Shown here: positions 1-8,255 of the stretch, in pieces
How positions within the stretch are numbered: the stretch's first letter is position 1
Layout of the letters: every line of letters begins with the position of its first letter
From: Solirubrobacterales bacterium
GTDB lineage: Bacteria > Actinomycetota > Thermoleophilia > Solirubrobacterales > Solirubrobacteraceae
Direction of reading: 5' to 3'
NCBI GenBank assembly: GCA_947474595.1
Contig: CANJIV010000008.1
Coordinates: 22,363 to 86,362, forward strand
Length of the DNA stretch: 64,000 nt
Notes under the pieces: model-generated
The model's database searches: none
What the model saw: the letters and a program-made list of their open reading frames with translations, nothing else
Told to the model about the DNA's origin: nothing
Program-made: the position numbers and the translations under genes

Positions 1-321
1 CGAAATCGCAATCGTGATCACGTAGTTGAGCATCTGGCCCCATGCGGCAAAGAACGACCAGAACTCGTTAAAGGCGTGGCGGGCAAAGCTTGATGAACCG
101 CCGGCCTCGGGGTACATCGCGGTGGCTTCAGCGTATGTGGCCGCCGTTAGGTAAAAAATGAATCCAGTAAGTAGGAAGACGACCGGCGTGAGCCCGAGGG
201 CCAGAGAGGCCACGAGGCCCAGCGCGTAATAGATCGACGACCCCACGTTCCCGTAGGCCGTAGAGAAAAGCGCGTTGACCCCCAGCACTCGCTGGAGACC
301 TTCAAGACGACGTTGAGCCAT
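1..321 (-). CDS. APC-family amino acid permease, N-terminal part (runs off the window)
   Basis: The minus strand opens with ATG at 321 and stays open to the window edge, giving 107 residues. After a short basic start (MAQRRLEGLQRVLGV) come glycine/serine-rich and hydrophobic stretches: NALFSTAYGNVGSSIYYALG, then a strongly hydrophobic helix and AEATAMYPEAGGSSSFARHA. The 'YGNVGSSIYYALG' and 'AEATAMYPEAGG' patterns match the first helices of APC-superfamily amino acid/polyamine transporters, where the GSxIYY-like break in helix 1 binds substrate. It would be an inner-membrane secondary transporter, substrate unknown. The remainder of the gene lies to the left of the window, so intactness cannot be judged. 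Confidence 0.8.
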   Translation of the reverse strand, partial: MAQRRLEGLQRVLGVNALFSTAYGNVGSSIYYALGLVASLALGLTPVVFLLTGFIFYLTAATYAEATAMYPEAGGSSSFARHAFNEFWSFFAAWGQMLNYVITIAIS

Positions 322-354
322 TGCCGTAAGACAGTCTAGGCGCCAGCTCGGAAA

Positions 355-382
355 GTCCCGGAACCGTCCCCGGCCCCGGGAC
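355..382 (-). terminator. Possible stem-loop terminator downstream of hppA
   Basis: A 7-bp perfect stem (GTCCCGG at 355-361, CCGGGAC at 376-382) with a 14-base GC-rich loop lies 14 bases past the hppA stop codon. No T-run follows on the minus strand, so it is at best a weak or factor-assisted terminator. Confidence 0.3.
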
Positions 383-396
383 CCATCTCTAGCGCC

Positions 397-2457
397 TTAG
401 GCGATCAATGGAATGATCAGGATGGCGACGATATTGGCCACCTTGATCATCGGGTTGATCGCTGGGCCAGCGGTGTCCTTGTATGGATCGCCGACCGTAT
501 CGCCTGTGATCGAAGCCTCGTGGGCTAGGGAACCCTTGCCGCCGAAGGCTCCGTCTTCAATCAGCTTCTTGGAGTTATCCCAAGCGCCGCCACCAGAGGT
601 CATCGATACGGCCATGAAGAGACCAACGACGATCACGCCGATCAGCAGTCCGCCAAGCGCCGTGTAGCTGAGCACGCCAACGATGACCGGGATCAAGATC
701 GGGATCAACGCGGGAACGATCATCTCGCGTTGTGCTGACTTAGTCACGATGTCTACGCAAGTCGCGTAGTCAGGCGTGTCGGTGCCGTCCATGATTCCTG
801 GCTTCTCGCGGAACTGTCGGCGGACTTCTTCGACAACCGCTGCTCCAGCGCGGCCGACTGCCTCCATCGACATCGCGGCGAAGAGGTAGACCATCATGCC
901 GCCGATTAGTAGTCCGATCAGGACGTCTGGGTCATCGAGCACGAAGCGCACACCCTTGCCAAGCTCAGCTTCGAGCTCGATCTTAAAGGCAGCAAAGAGA
1001 ACAAGTGCGGCGAGTGCTGCCGAACCGATTGCGTATCCCTTGGTCACAGCCTTAGTCGTGTTACCGACAGCATCAAGCTGGTCGGTAACTTTGCGAACCT
1101 CCTCGGGAAGGTCGGCCATTTCGGCGATCCCGCCGGCGTTATCGGTGACTGGGCCGAATGCGTCTAGAGCAACAATCAAGCCGGTTAGCGAGAGTTGTGC
1201 CATCACCGCGACGCCGATGCCGTAGATCCCGGCGAGTTCATTGGCGCCGAAGATGCCAGCAGCAAGAACCAAGGCCGGTGCGGCTGTGGCCTGAAAGCCT
1301 TGTGCAAGCCCTTGAATGATGTTGGTCGCGTGACCGGTCTCAGATGCCTTCGCGGTCTTGCGGACTGGTGCGAAACGCGTTGAGGTGTAGTAGTCAGTGA
1401 TCACGAAGAGCGCTGCGGTAATACCTAGCCCAATCAGTGAGCAGAGGTAGAAGTCAGTCGCAGTCGGACCAGTAACGGTGTCACCGACGAGCTTGAGGTT
1501 GACGTCATCCATCAGCCAGAAGGTGACCGGGTAGAAAGCAATTGCGGCAAGCACTCCCGAGACGGCTAGTCCTTGGTAGAGGGCGCGTTCCACATTGCCA
1601 GACGCTGAGCGGACCGCGTAGGTGCCGATCACCGAGGCGATGATCGAGACACCGCCGAGCACGAGTGGATAGAGCGCTACTGAGGACTGCTCTTGGAAGG
1701 TTAGGACGCCGAGCAACATGACCGCTACGGCGGTCACAGCGTAGGTCTCAAAGAGGTCGGCGGCCATGCCGGCGCAGTCACCGACGTTGTCACCGACGTT
1801 GTCGGCGATGACAGCTGGGTTGCGCGGATCATCTTCGGGGATGCCAGCCTCAATCTTGCCGACGAGGTCGGCGCCGACGTCAGCGCCCTTTGTGAAGATG
1901 CCGCCGCCAAGGCGTGCGAAGACCGAGATCAGCGAGCCACCGAAGCCAAGGCCGATCAGAGCATCGATTGCCTCCTTATCGGACTTGTCAAAGAAGGCGG
2001 TCAGTACTCCGTAGTAACCAGCCACACCAATCAGGGCGAGGCCGACAACGAGCATTCCCGTAACGGCTCCGGAGCGGAATGCCACCGAGAGCGCAGGGGC
2101 AATGCCATCGCGAGCCGATTCGGCAACACGGGCATTCGCCCGAACCGAGACGTTCATCCCAATGTAGCCAGCGGCTGCCGAGAACAGCCCACCAATTGCA
2201 AAACCGATCGCCACGTCGATGTTTTGGATGAAAATCAGGGCGACGAAAAGCACGACGCCAACGATCGCAATCGTCCGGTATTGACGGTTTAGGTAGGCGC
2301 GAGCGCCCTCCTGAACGGCTGCGGAGATCGAGCGCATCTTTTCGTTGCCTGGAGATAGAGCCAGCAACGAACGTGATGTAACGGCTCCGTAGAGAACTGC
2401 TACACCGGCGCATACTAGAGCTACTACGACCCCATGGTCGTTAAGAAAATTACTCAA
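397..2457 (-). CDS. hppA: Membrane-bound H+-translocating pyrophosphatase, K+-independent type
   Basis: A 686-residue multi-helix membrane protein that couples hydrolysis of pyrophosphate to proton export. The family signature [11 protein letters not shown] sits at residues 191-201, followed by the acidic [13 protein letters not shown] substrate-binding loop; the C-terminal third carries the second acidic loop (DNSKKLIED, then [16 protein letters not shown]). In [10 protein letters not shown], Lys469 and Thr472 occupy the positions that are Ala and Gly in K+-dependent enzymes; from family knowledge this marks a K+-independent proton pump. The start is TTG with AAAGGA upstream at good spacing. 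Length is normal for bacteria. The gene stands alone, with about 200 bases of untranslated DNA upstream that hold a palindrome (2497-2509). Confidence 0.97.
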   Translation of the reverse strand: MSNFLNDHGVVVALVCAGVAVLYGAVTSRSLLALSPGNEKMRSISAAVQEGARAYLNRQYRTIAIVGVVLFVALIFIQNIDVAIGFAIGGLFSAAAGYIGMNVSVRANARVAESARDGIAPALSVAFRSGAVTGMLVVGLALIGVAGYYGVLTAFFDKSDKEAIDALIGLGFGGSLISVFARLGGGIFTKGADVGADLVGKIEAGIPEDDPRNPAVIADNVGDNVGDCAGMAADLFETYAVTAVAVMLLGVLTFQEQSSVALYPLVLGGVSIIASVIGTYAVRSASGNVERALYQGLAVSGVLAAIAFYPVTFWLMDDVNLKLVGDTVTGPTATDFYLCSLIGLGITAALFVITDYYTSTRFAPVRKTAKASETGHATNIIQGLAQGFQATAAPALVLAAGIFGANELAGIYGIGVAVMAQLSLTGLIVALDAFGPVTDNAGGIAEMADLPEEVRKVTDQLDAVGNTTKAVTKGYAIGSAALAALVLFAAFKIELEAELGKGVRFVLDDPDVLIGLLIGGMMVYLFAAMSMEAVGRAGAAVVEEVRRQFREKPGIMDGTDTPDYATCVDIVTKSAQREMIVPALIPILIPVIVGVLSYTALGGLLIGVIVVGLFMAVSMTSGGGAWDNSKKLIEDGAFGGKGSLAHEASITGDTVGDPYKDTAGPAINPMIKVANIVAILIIPLIA

Positions 2458-2496
2458 GGTCTCGGTCCTTTGAAGTTTTTTATGGCGCGGGATTCA

Positions 2497-2509
2497 GGAC
2501 ACCGTGTCC
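2497..2509. promoter_or_regulatory. Perfect palindrome upstream of hppA
   Basis: GGACAC-C-GTGTCC, a 6-bp inverted repeat around one central base, lies about 40 bases upstream of the hppA TTG start in an otherwise featureless 199-base gap (2458-2656). It could be an operator or simply chance; no regulator can be assigned. Confidence 0.3.
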
Positions 2510-2656
2510 AGCCGCATTGACAACCGACGCTTCTCCACGCCAGAGCGCGTGCATCGGGTAAGGCGCGCGGAAGTCTACCCTCGAAGGCCACTGTGGCGCG
2601 GTCTCGCTGGTTTGGCAGGCTTCCTATCAGGAGAATTCTGCGCGGCCCGCGGCCTG

Positions 2657-3100
2657 TTACTGACCTGGAATCCACAGCCGGCTGGGCTGCTGGGGCGGTG
2701 GATTACTAGGCGTTTGTGGGGCGGCTGGGGGACTAGTCGGTGGTGTCGGCCCCGCGCCACTGCTCTGGATTGGTGGCGTACCCGCCGCTGTCGCCATCTG
2801 CGCGTAAGCCATCTGCAGCTGGGATAGGGCATCGCGAATCGGACCCAGCTGATCTCCGTGGCGTGCCTCAAGTAGCGGCACCAAGGCCCGGCAGCCTTCA
2901 ATCGCAGAGTGAACTTGTACGAGGTCGCGCTCATCTTCTGAGCCTGGTGCGAGGCCCGCCTTGCGTCCTGCAAGGTTAATAAGTGAGACAACCGTCTGAA
3001 TCAGGAGATCGTCGACGGTGATTCGGCGCATCTCCTCTTCGAGTGCGGCGCGCATCTCCTCTTCACTGAGCTCTTGGTCCGGGGCTGGGGGCTGGTTCAT
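2657..3100 (-). CDS. DUF1844-like conserved protein
   Basis: A 147-residue soluble protein. The N-terminus is acidic and helical (SEEEMRAALEEEMRR). Residues about 27-80 (ITVDDLLIQTVVSLINLAGR ... DLVQVHSAIEGCRALVPLLE) resemble the DUF1844 helical domain seen in many actinobacteria. The last 45 residues are Pro/Thr/Gln-rich and probably disordered. Function unknown. Its ATG overlaps the TGA of the GCS2 ligase gene by four bases, so the two are translationally coupled, and it is the last gene of the operon that begins at 8217. The family assignment rests on pattern resemblance only. Confidence 0.75.
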   Translation of the reverse strand: MNQPPAPDQELSEEEMRAALEEEMRRITVDDLLIQTVVSLINLAGRKAGLAPGSEDERDLVQVHSAIEGCRALVPLLEARHGDQLGPIRDALSQLQMAYAQMATAAGTPPIQSSGAGPTPPTSPPAAPQTPSNPPPQQPSRLWIPGQ

Positions 3101-4263
3101 AGCGTCATCTCCTGGCTATAGCTTGTTCTTGTCTCGGCCACGACGGAGCTGTAGATCTCTTGCATGCTAAGCCCTGCCTCGATCATCGCTCGTTGGCGTC
3201 CGGCTCCGTTGAGCTCGGGGAAAGATGGGGTAATTCCTAGCTCGCCTCGCATCGGGGCAGTCCAGTCAAGCAGTCGGCCGACCAAGTGCGCACAGGCAAA
3301 CTCTTGACCGGATCCGAAGTCGATCATCTTGCCCGACAGCCCGTAGCGAATAGCCCGCCACATGTTCTCTTCGATCAGAGAGCCTGAAAGATCGGCCCCT
3401 CCTCCGAGCAATGGCGGCGCTGGGCGACCTTCGTCGTAGTCACGGCTGGCTTGGGCGACACATGCGACTACCAACGCGGCCAAGGCCTCTGACTCGGCCG
3501 CAGTGCTCTGTGCGTCGCAGATACGCACCTCCACCGTCCCGAAGGAGATATGAGGGCGAACTGACCACCAGACCTGAGTGAACTCGACGATCGAGTTGGT
3601 CTTGACTAAGAACTCCACATAGTCGGCGAAGGACGCCCAGGTTTGAAAGGCCTCAGGGACGCCGCAGCGGGGAAAGCTTTTAGTGAAGGTTTGAGTGCGC
3701 GCCGACTGCAGCCCGGAGTCACGCCCATCAAGAAATGGAGAGTTGGCAGAGATCGCTAGTAGCAGCGGCAAGACGGGGCGCAGTCGGTCACAGACGGCGA
3801 TCGCGCGGTCTGCCCCATTGATGCCGACGTGTACGTGCATAGAGAAGGTGTTGTTACGCCAAGCGACGTAGCGCAGACTGTCTTGAACTCGCTGATAGTG
3901 CTCTGTATCGATGATCTGCTGATCGCGATAGTCAGACCAAGGATGAGTGCCAGTTGAGCCCAACGAGAGGCCCAGGCTCTCGGCCACTGAGAAAAGCCGG
4001 CGACGGTATTCGCGCTGGAGCGAGATAGCTTCGCTTAGATCTTTGCCACGCCCTGAACGGATCTCGATCTCGGATGCGATTAATTCGCCGGCAACAGACG
4101 GCCCCAATAAGGGGTCTGCCTCTGCCGCTTGGCGCAAATCCTCATAACGGGCAACCATCGAGAGGGTCTCTGGGTCGAGCAAGGCGAACTCCTCTTCGAG
4201 TCCGACCGTGAAGTCTTCTGACCCTTCAAAGGCGGCGGCTGCGCTGGTGAGATCTAAGGTCAA
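3097..4263 (-). CDS. Carboxylate-amine ligase, glutamate-cysteine ligase type 2 (YbdK/EgtA-like) family
   Basis: A 388-residue GCS2-family ATP-grasp-like ligase. The diagnostic N-terminal motif FTVGLEEEFALLDPET is present at about residues 18-33. Further family features are SEIEIRSGRG, STGTHPWSDY, NTFSMHVHVGI (metal/substrate His) and SFGTVEVRICDAQST. Family members join glutamate, or another amino acid, to cysteine or a related amine; the actual substrate here is unknown. The likely start is TTG at 4263, because no ATG or GTG precedes the conserved GLEEE motif. It follows rex by 15 bases and overlaps the next gene by four. Its position beside a glutaredoxin-like protein and Rex suggests a role in low-molecular-weight thiol or redox metabolism (inference). 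Confidence 0.88.
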   Translation of the reverse strand: MTLDLTSAAAAFEGSEDFTVGLEEEFALLDPETLSMVARYEDLRQAAEADPLLGPSVAGELIASEIEIRSGRGKDLSEAISLQREYRRRLFSVAESLGLSLGSTGTHPWSDYRDQQIIDTEHYQRVQDSLRYVAWRNNTFSMHVHVGINGADRAIAVCDRLRPVLPLLLAISANSPFLDGRDSGLQSARTQTFTKSFPRCGVPEAFQTWASFADYVEFLVKTNSIVEFTQVWWSVRPHISFGTVEVRICDAQSTAAESEALAALVVACVAQASRDYDEGRPAPPLLGGGADLSGSLIEENMWRAIRYGLSGKMIDFGSGQEFACAHLVGRLLDWTAPMRGELGITPSFPELNGAGRQRAMIEAGLSMQEIYSSVVAETRTSYSQEMTL

Positions 4264-4278
4264 AAGGTGTGCTGGCGG

Positions 4279-4944
4279 TTAGGCAAGATAGAAGTAAAGA
4301 GCGTAGAGAAGGTCGACTGCTGGGCTCGAAGTGTGGACGGTTACAGCCGAAGGTGTCTGGATCAGTGCACCTGAGTAGTTGAAGATGATCGTAATGCCGG
4401 CCTCGACAAGTCTGTCGGCGAGCGCCTGAGCGGCCTCGTTAGGGACTGCAAGAACCGCCACAACTATCTCTTCGTCATTAACGATTGTGGACAGATTGTC
4501 AGCCTTACGCACAAGGTGAGGACCAACCTTAGATCCGATCTTCGCGATGTCAGAATCAAAAACGGCGACTATCTGAAAGCCGTGGTCGGCAAAAATATCT
4601 GATGTTGCGATCGCGGTCCCGAGATATCCCGCACCGAAGAGTGCGATATTTCGCTCGCTCCCAGTGTGGAGGATTCTGCGTATTTGGGCGGTTAGGGACT
4701 CGACGCTATAACCAACCCCGCGCTTGCCAAACTTCCCAAAGCCAGAGAGATCTCGGCGAATCTGGGTTGAGTTTATATGTGTGTAGTCGGCTATCTCCTG
4801 AGAGGAGATCGTCTTAATGCCCATCTTCTTAGCCTGAGTGAGAACTTGAAGGTAGCGTGATAGTCGCGACGCAACCCCGAGCGAGAGGCGCTTAGATGGT
4901 TTGGGGCCATCGCTTAAAGGCTGGATCGTCTCGTGCGTGCTCAT
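4279..4944 (-). CDS. rex: Redox-sensing transcriptional repressor Rex
   Basis: A 221-residue two-domain repressor. Residues about 18-80 form the winged helix (RLSRYLQVLTQAKKMGIKTI, then ISSQEIADYTHINSTQIRRD, typical of Rex). A Rossmann domain follows with the NAD(H)-binding loop ALFGAGYLGTAIA. The C-terminal VDLLYALYFYLA is the domain-swapped helix of the Rex dimer. Rex senses the NADH/NAD+ ratio and represses respiratory and fermentative genes. The ATG directly abuts the stop of the upstream glutaredoxin-like gene. No clear TTGTGAA-N6-TTCACAA operator was noticed by eye in the intergenic regions of this window. Confidence 0.96.
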   Translation of the reverse strand: MSTHETIQPLSDGPKPSKRLSLGVASRLSRYLQVLTQAKKMGIKTISSQEIADYTHINSTQIRRDLSGFGKFGKRGVGYSVESLTAQIRRILHTGSERNIALFGAGYLGTAIATSDIFADHGFQIVAVFDSDIAKIGSKVGPHLVRKADNLSTIVNDEEIVVAVLAVPNEAAQALADRLVEAGITIIFNYSGALIQTPSAVTVHTSSPAVDLLYALYFYLA

Positions 4945-5184
4945 CTAAAGAGATTTTAGGTGGTTACGTAAATCCGACTCAGCCACGAACAGCTCAAAGA
5001 TATCTTCGCCATCGATTCTAAGCACCGGAATACGGTCGAAATAGGCACTAAAGAGCGCCTCGTCAGAGTTGATATCGACTTCAAGTAGCCCAAATGGCAG
5101 GTCAACCCTGACGCGGTCAAGCACAACGCGGGCGTCGTCGCAGAGATGACAGCCAGGCTTTGTGTAAAGGATCACATCCGTCAT
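4945..5184 (-). CDS. Glutaredoxin-like protein (DUF836 family)
   Basis: A 79-residue thioredoxin-fold protein starting MTDVILYTKPGCHLCDD. It has the CxxC redox pair (CHLC), the cis-Pro of the fold in RIPVLRIDG, and the short length typical of the DUF836/glutaredoxin-like family. The start chosen, ATG at 5184, lies four bases after the tsaD stop and has AAGGGG upstream at suitable spacing; an earlier in-frame start would overlap tsaD and add residues that do not fit the family. It lies between tsaD and rex in the operon. Confidence 0.85.
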   Translation of the reverse strand: MTDVILYTKPGCHLCDDARVVLDRVRVDLPFGLLEVDINSDEALFSAYFDRIPVLRIDGEDIFELFVAESDLRNHLKSL

Positions 5185-5188
5185 CTGC

Positions 5189-6175
5189 TTAGAGCCCCTT
5201 AGCGCCAGTGGGATAGACATCAAGGTCAAGGTACATCGGAAAGGCGAGAGGCTCCACTGAGCGTGCTGCGGAGGCGATCATCGCTGCGTTGTCGGTACAC
5301 AGCTCTCGCGGTGGAATTCCAAGATCTACCGCCAGAGCCTCCAGGCGCCCCCTCAACGCACCGTTGGCGGCGACCCCCCCACCTAGCGCCAGTCTTGCGC
5401 GACCGGTTTTATCTAGCGCCCGCTGGGCACGTTGAACAAGTGCCTCGACTATCGCGCTTTGGTAGGAGGCAGCCAGATCGGCGCGGCGGCGGTCTGCCTC
5501 CTTCTCCCCGAGGTCACGGATCGCGTAAAGCAGGGCCGTCTTGACTCCAGCGAAAGAGAAGTCACATCCCTTAACTCCCTTGGCGGTTGGAAAGCTAAAT
5601 GCATTCGGATCGCCATCCTGGGCGAGCCGTTCGAGTGCCGCTCCTCCTGGATAACCAAGACCAAGCATGCGAGCACCTTTGTCAAAGGCCTCTCCGCCAG
5701 CGTCATCGAGCGTCTGCCCCAATAGCGCGAACTCCCGCGGACCCGTGACATCTACGAGGAGCGTGTGGCCGCCGCTGACGATCAAGGCAACAAATGGGGG
5801 CTCGAAGGGCTGTGGCTCTAGAAATACTGCTGCGATGTGTCCGTGGAGGTGGTCGACAGCAGCTAAAGGTAGCTCGCGCGAGCTAGCGATCGATTTGGCT
5901 GTCACTAGGCCAACTAGCAGCGCTCCTATTAAGCCTGGGCCTTGAGTCGCGGCGACTAGGGTTACGTCATCGAGGGTGACTTCTGCCTTGTGTAGAGCTT
6001 CGTCGACAACTGCATTGACCAACTCTAAGTGGTGTCGAGAGGCTATCTCGGGGACGACGCCGCCAAAGCGGTCGTGAATCCCTTGGGACGAGATCACGTT
6101 AGATCTAATTACACCGCCGTCGGTGACGACCGCCGCACAGGTGTCATCACAGCTGGTCTCTAGCGCGAGGATCAC
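5189..6175 (-). CDS. tsaD: tRNA N6-adenosine threonylcarbamoyltransferase TsaD
   Basis: A 328-residue ASKHA-fold enzyme that transfers the threonylcarbamoyl group to A37 of ANN-decoding tRNAs. It starts MILALETSCDDTCAAVV, the hallmark N-terminus. The metal-binding HxxxH is in VDHLHGHIAAVF. GGHTLLVDVTG and ALGGGVAANGALR are the phosphate-binding segments, and FSFAGVKTALLY and DNAAMIA are also diagnostic. Normal length. Its start overlaps the rimI stop by four bases; partners TsaB and TsaE are encoded just upstream, so three of the four bacterial t6A proteins are co-transcribed (TsaC is not in the window). Confidence 0.98.
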   Translation of the reverse strand: MILALETSCDDTCAAVVTDGGVIRSNVISSQGIHDRFGGVVPEIASRHHLELVNAVVDEALHKAEVTLDDVTLVAATQGPGLIGALLVGLVTAKSIASSRELPLAAVDHLHGHIAAVFLEPQPFEPPFVALIVSGGHTLLVDVTGPREFALLGQTLDDAGGEAFDKGARMLGLGYPGGAALERLAQDGDPNAFSFPTAKGVKGCDFSFAGVKTALLYAIRDLGEKEADRRRADLAASYQSAIVEALVQRAQRALDKTGRARLALGGGVAANGALRGRLEALAVDLGIPPRELCTDNAAMIASAARSVEPLAFPMYLDLDVYPTGAKGL

Positions 6176-6681
6176 TTCTTCGACCTCTCTACCCCAGGCA
6201 CGTCGGCGAGAGGGTCGCCGTCATTAGAGAGAGTCGCGGGGGTCCTCCACATAATGATCGCGTCCTCGCCATTGTCTTGGTAGTAGCGGTGACGCAGCCC
6301 CGCGCTGCGGAAACCGAAGCTCTCATAGAGAGAGATCGCAGGGGCGTTAGAGATCCGGACTTCAAGCGTGTACTGAGCGTCATCTCCGAGCTCTGATAGG
6401 AGGTGACTAAGCATCGCCGAAGCTACCCCCGTGCGGCGGTGGTCAGGGTCTACTGAGATATTCATGATGTGCCAGACGGTGTCGTAGCGTGAGCAGATCG
6501 TGTAGCCGACTAACTCCCCTGAGCTGGCGTCGGTCGCTGCTAGACAGACTCCGCCGGCCTTCGACAGCTCCAGTACGAACATCGCAAGCGACCATGGCGT
6601 CGGGAATGAACGTCGCTCGATTGCGATCACGTAAGGGAGGTCGGCATAGCTGAGGCGACGGAGACTGGAGACGGTGTTCAT
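6172..6681 (-). CDS. rimI: Ribosomal protein S18-alanine N-acetyltransferase RimI
   Basis: A 169-residue single-domain GNAT. SYADLPYVIAIERRSFPTPW is the typical RimI N-terminus. The acetyl-CoA binding motif is ISVDPDHRRTGVASAML. The tail NAPAISLYESFGFRSAGLRHRYY carries the conserved YxxxGF plus the RxxYY of RimI. It acetylates the N-terminus of ribosomal protein S18; in bacteria the gene is often beside tsaB/tsaD, as here. The ATG shares one base with the tsaB stop codon (TAATG), so translation is coupled. Confidence 0.93.
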   Translation of the reverse strand: MNTVSSLRRLSYADLPYVIAIERRSFPTPWSLAMFVLELSKAGGVCLAATDASSGELVGYTICSRYDTVWHIMNISVDPDHRRTGVASAMLSHLLSELGDDAQYTLEVRISNAPAISLYESFGFRSAGLRHRYYQDNGEDAIIMWRTPATLSNDGDPLADVPGVERSKK

Positions 6682-7388
6682 TAGCTTTTTAGCGAGATTT
6701 CGGCATCTGGCTGGCGCAGGTAGTTAGGGATCACCTTATCGAGAGATACCAAGTCGCCCCGGGCGCCTAACTCGCAGATTGCTGGCCCGCTGACTCGATG
6801 TTCGCTCGCCTCGTCGGCAGCTATCAGCGCACCTGCTGCTTCGAGCATGGATCGGTAGCGCACCGCACCGTCGCCGACGGCTGTCGGCTCGCATCCGAGC
6901 TGGCGGAGTGTCTGACAAAAATCATCGGGGGCAACTGCCTGTGGGGCCAGCAGGGTAGCTTCGCCCTCCCACACGCCCGCGAAGATCTCCCCTCGGCGTG
7001 CGTCAATGATCGCGGCAACTGGCCTGAGTGAGATGCCCTCGATTGGCGAGATACCCTCTAGTGCGCCAGCGGCTAGGGCGCGCAATGTCGAGACTGGGGC
7101 GATCGGCAAACCTCTAGCTTGTGCCAGTGCGCGAGCGGTAGCTACGCCGATCCGCAGGCCGGTGAACGAGCCAGGCCCAACTCCTATGGCCACTCTGTCG
7201 ATATCTTTCCAACCAACCCCCCCGTCCTTAAAGAGGTCCTCAATCAAACTCAACAGGCGGGTTGCATGGCCTGGCCGCGCCCCCACTGCGGGATCGTCTC
7301 GACGCTCGAATGACTGTCCGTTGAAAGTTAGGCCCGCCACGGTAGCGGCGGTAGCAGTGTCGAATCCGAGTACGGTCAGCGCTGGCAT
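6681..7388 (-). CDS. tsaB: tRNA threonylcarbamoyladenosine biosynthesis protein TsaB
   Basis: A 235-residue TsaD paralogue that acts as the scaffold of the TsaB-TsaD-TsaE complex. It shows TVLGFDTATAATVAGLTF at the N-terminus, then DIDRVAIGVGPGSFTGLRIG, the defining GPGSFTGLRIG motif, and AAIDARRGEIFAGVWE. It lacks the metal-binding HxxxH of TsaD, as expected of TsaB. The ATG at 7388 follows the tsaE stop by 36 bases. Confidence 0.96.
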   Translation of the reverse strand: MPALTVLGFDTATAATVAGLTFNGQSFERRDDPAVGARPGHATRLLSLIEDLFKDGGVGWKDIDRVAIGVGPGSFTGLRIGVATARALAQARGLPIAPVSTLRALAAGALEGISPIEGISLRPVAAIIDARRGEIFAGVWEGEATLLAPQAVAPDDFCQTLRQLGCEPTAVGDGAVRYRSMLEAAGALIAADEASEHRVSGPAICELGARGDLVSLDKVIPNYLRQPDAEISLKS

Positions 7389-7424
7389 CCGACAATCATG
7401 GCGATCACTGCGGCGCGGCGACCG

Positions 7425-7850
7425 CTAGAGGACGGTAATCCGCCTGCGATCACCGCCTAGGTGTTCGAACTCCAACCGCATAACAACGTTCTCAAGCTCC
7501 ATTTGGGTCCCCACTGCGGTCGGCCATTCGACAAAGGCAATCGCGTCGCTAGTGAGATAGTCGGCCAGTAGAGAGGGGTCTTCCTCTCCCCCTGCCCCGA
7601 GGCGGTAAAGGTCAAGGTGCGAGACTGAGACCGAGGCGTTGTCGTAGCGCTGTCCAATCGTGAAGGTCGGGCTAGTCACTGGTCCTGCGATGCCCAGCGC
7701 ACGACAGGCGCCGCGAACAAAAGTCGTCTTTCCACTCCCTACCTCGCCAAAAAGAAGCACCACGTCGCCGGGTCGCAGCCGGTCGGTTAGCTCGGCGGCT
7801 AGGGCCTCGGTCTGGCCTGGCCCTTCGGTTTGGTGGACTAGGTCAGGCAC
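7425..7850 (-). CDS. tsaE: tRNA threonylcarbamoyladenosine biosynthesis ATPase TsaE
   Basis: A small P-loop ATPase of about 141 residues that powers turnover of the TsaBD complex. Walker A is LLFGEVGSGKTTFVRG. It is followed by the TsaE-specific TSPTFTIGQRY and HLDLYRL segments and by DAIAFVEWPTA. I prefer the GTG start at 7850, because MPDLVHQTEGPGQTEALAAEL matches the family N-terminus and gives an eight-base overlap with the upstream gene; an alternative start at 7880 adds ten residues. Neither has a visible Shine-Dalgarno sequence. Confidence 0.93.
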   Translation of the reverse strand: MPDLVHQTEGPGQTEALAAELTDRLRPGDVVLLFGEVGSGKTTFVRGACRALGIAGPVTSPTFTIGQRYDNASVSVSHLDLYRLGAGGEEDPSLLADYLTSDAIAFVEWPTAVGTQMELENVVMRLEFEHLGGDRRRITVL

Positions 7851-8217
7851 CTGGGCTGCGCAGGCGTAAGCGGACCCCAACGCCGGCCAGCACTAGTCCT
7901 GCGCCACCAAGCGCTATCAACCACGTCTCCGAGCCGGTGTAGGCGAGCTGACTGCTCTCATCGGCCGCCCTGGCCCGCGGCTCTACTAACGGCTTTGATT
8001 CGCTGATAACCCCGGATTCGCTGATAACCCCGGCGGAGCTGTCGCTATCGGTGTCGCCGGAGCCACTAGTGGTCGATGGCGCTGTGGAGGTTGGGCCATC
8101 CTGTCCGGCAAACGGATCGGAGTACTGGTCATCGCCTGCGCTCTGAGCAGCGGCGATGCCGGGGAATGCGAAAATCAAAGATGCAGCTAGAAGTGCCGTA
8201 GTGCGTTTAAAACCCAT
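7843..8217 (-). CDS. Secreted protein with LAXTG-type cell-wall sorting signal
   Basis: A 124-residue exported protein. It has a Sec signal peptide (MGFKRTTALLAASLIFAFPG, cleavage likely after AAAQ) and a low-complexity Ser/Thr/Gly/Asp-rich mature part of about 60 residues. It ends in a complete sorting signal: LAYTG at residues 91-95, a hydrophobic helix (WLIALGGAGLVLAGVGV) and a basic tail RLRLR. LAXTG is known as the substrate motif of class E sortases of high-GC Gram-positives. No sortase gene is in the window. It is the first gene of the t6A/redox operon. It contains a perfect 2 x 18-base tandem repeat (7997-8032) encoding duplicated VISESG. Its function is not recognisable. Confidence 0.8.
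   Translation of the reverse strand: MGFKRTTALLAASLIFAFPGIAAAQSAGDDQYSDPFAGQDGPTSTAPSTTSGSGDTDSDSSAGVISESGVISESKPLVEPRARAADESSQLAYTGSETWLIALGGAGLVLAGVGVRLRLRSPGA
7997..8032. repeat. Perfect tandem repeat, 2 x 18 bases, inside the LAXTG protein gene
   Basis: The unit GATTCGCTGATAACCCCG occurs at 7997-8014 and again, without any change, at 8015-8032. It is in frame and adds six residues to the Ser-rich spacer. Copy number could vary by slippage between strains. Confidence 0.9.
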
Positions 8218-8225
8218 AACTGAGC

Positions 8226-8231
8226 ATATTA
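8226..8231 (-). promoter_or_regulatory. Predicted -10 box of the LAXTG/t6A/redox operon (leaderless)
   Basis: TAATAT on the minus strand ends eight bases before the ATG at 8217, with no Shine-Dalgarno sequence between. This spacing implies a transcript that begins at or next to the start codon. No convincing -35 box at the usual distance. Confidence 0.5.
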
Positions 8232-8243
8232 GTCAAAGCGCCC

Positions 8244-8255
8244 GCGCACGTGCGC
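8244..8255. promoter_or_regulatory. Perfect 12-base palindrome between divergent promoters
   Basis: GCGCACGTGCGC lies 12 bases upstream of the predicted -10 of the LAXTG operon and about 32 bases upstream of the predicted -10 of the flippase gene (TACCGT, 8288-8293). A protein bound here would cover the -35 region of the minus-strand promoter. Operator function is inferred from position only. Confidence 0.35.

Noticed and set aside
2454..2675. A 73-codon minus-strand frame upstream of hppA
   Set aside because: Arg-rich, overlaps both neighbours, and covers the hppA ribosome-binding site region; more likely untranslated DNA.
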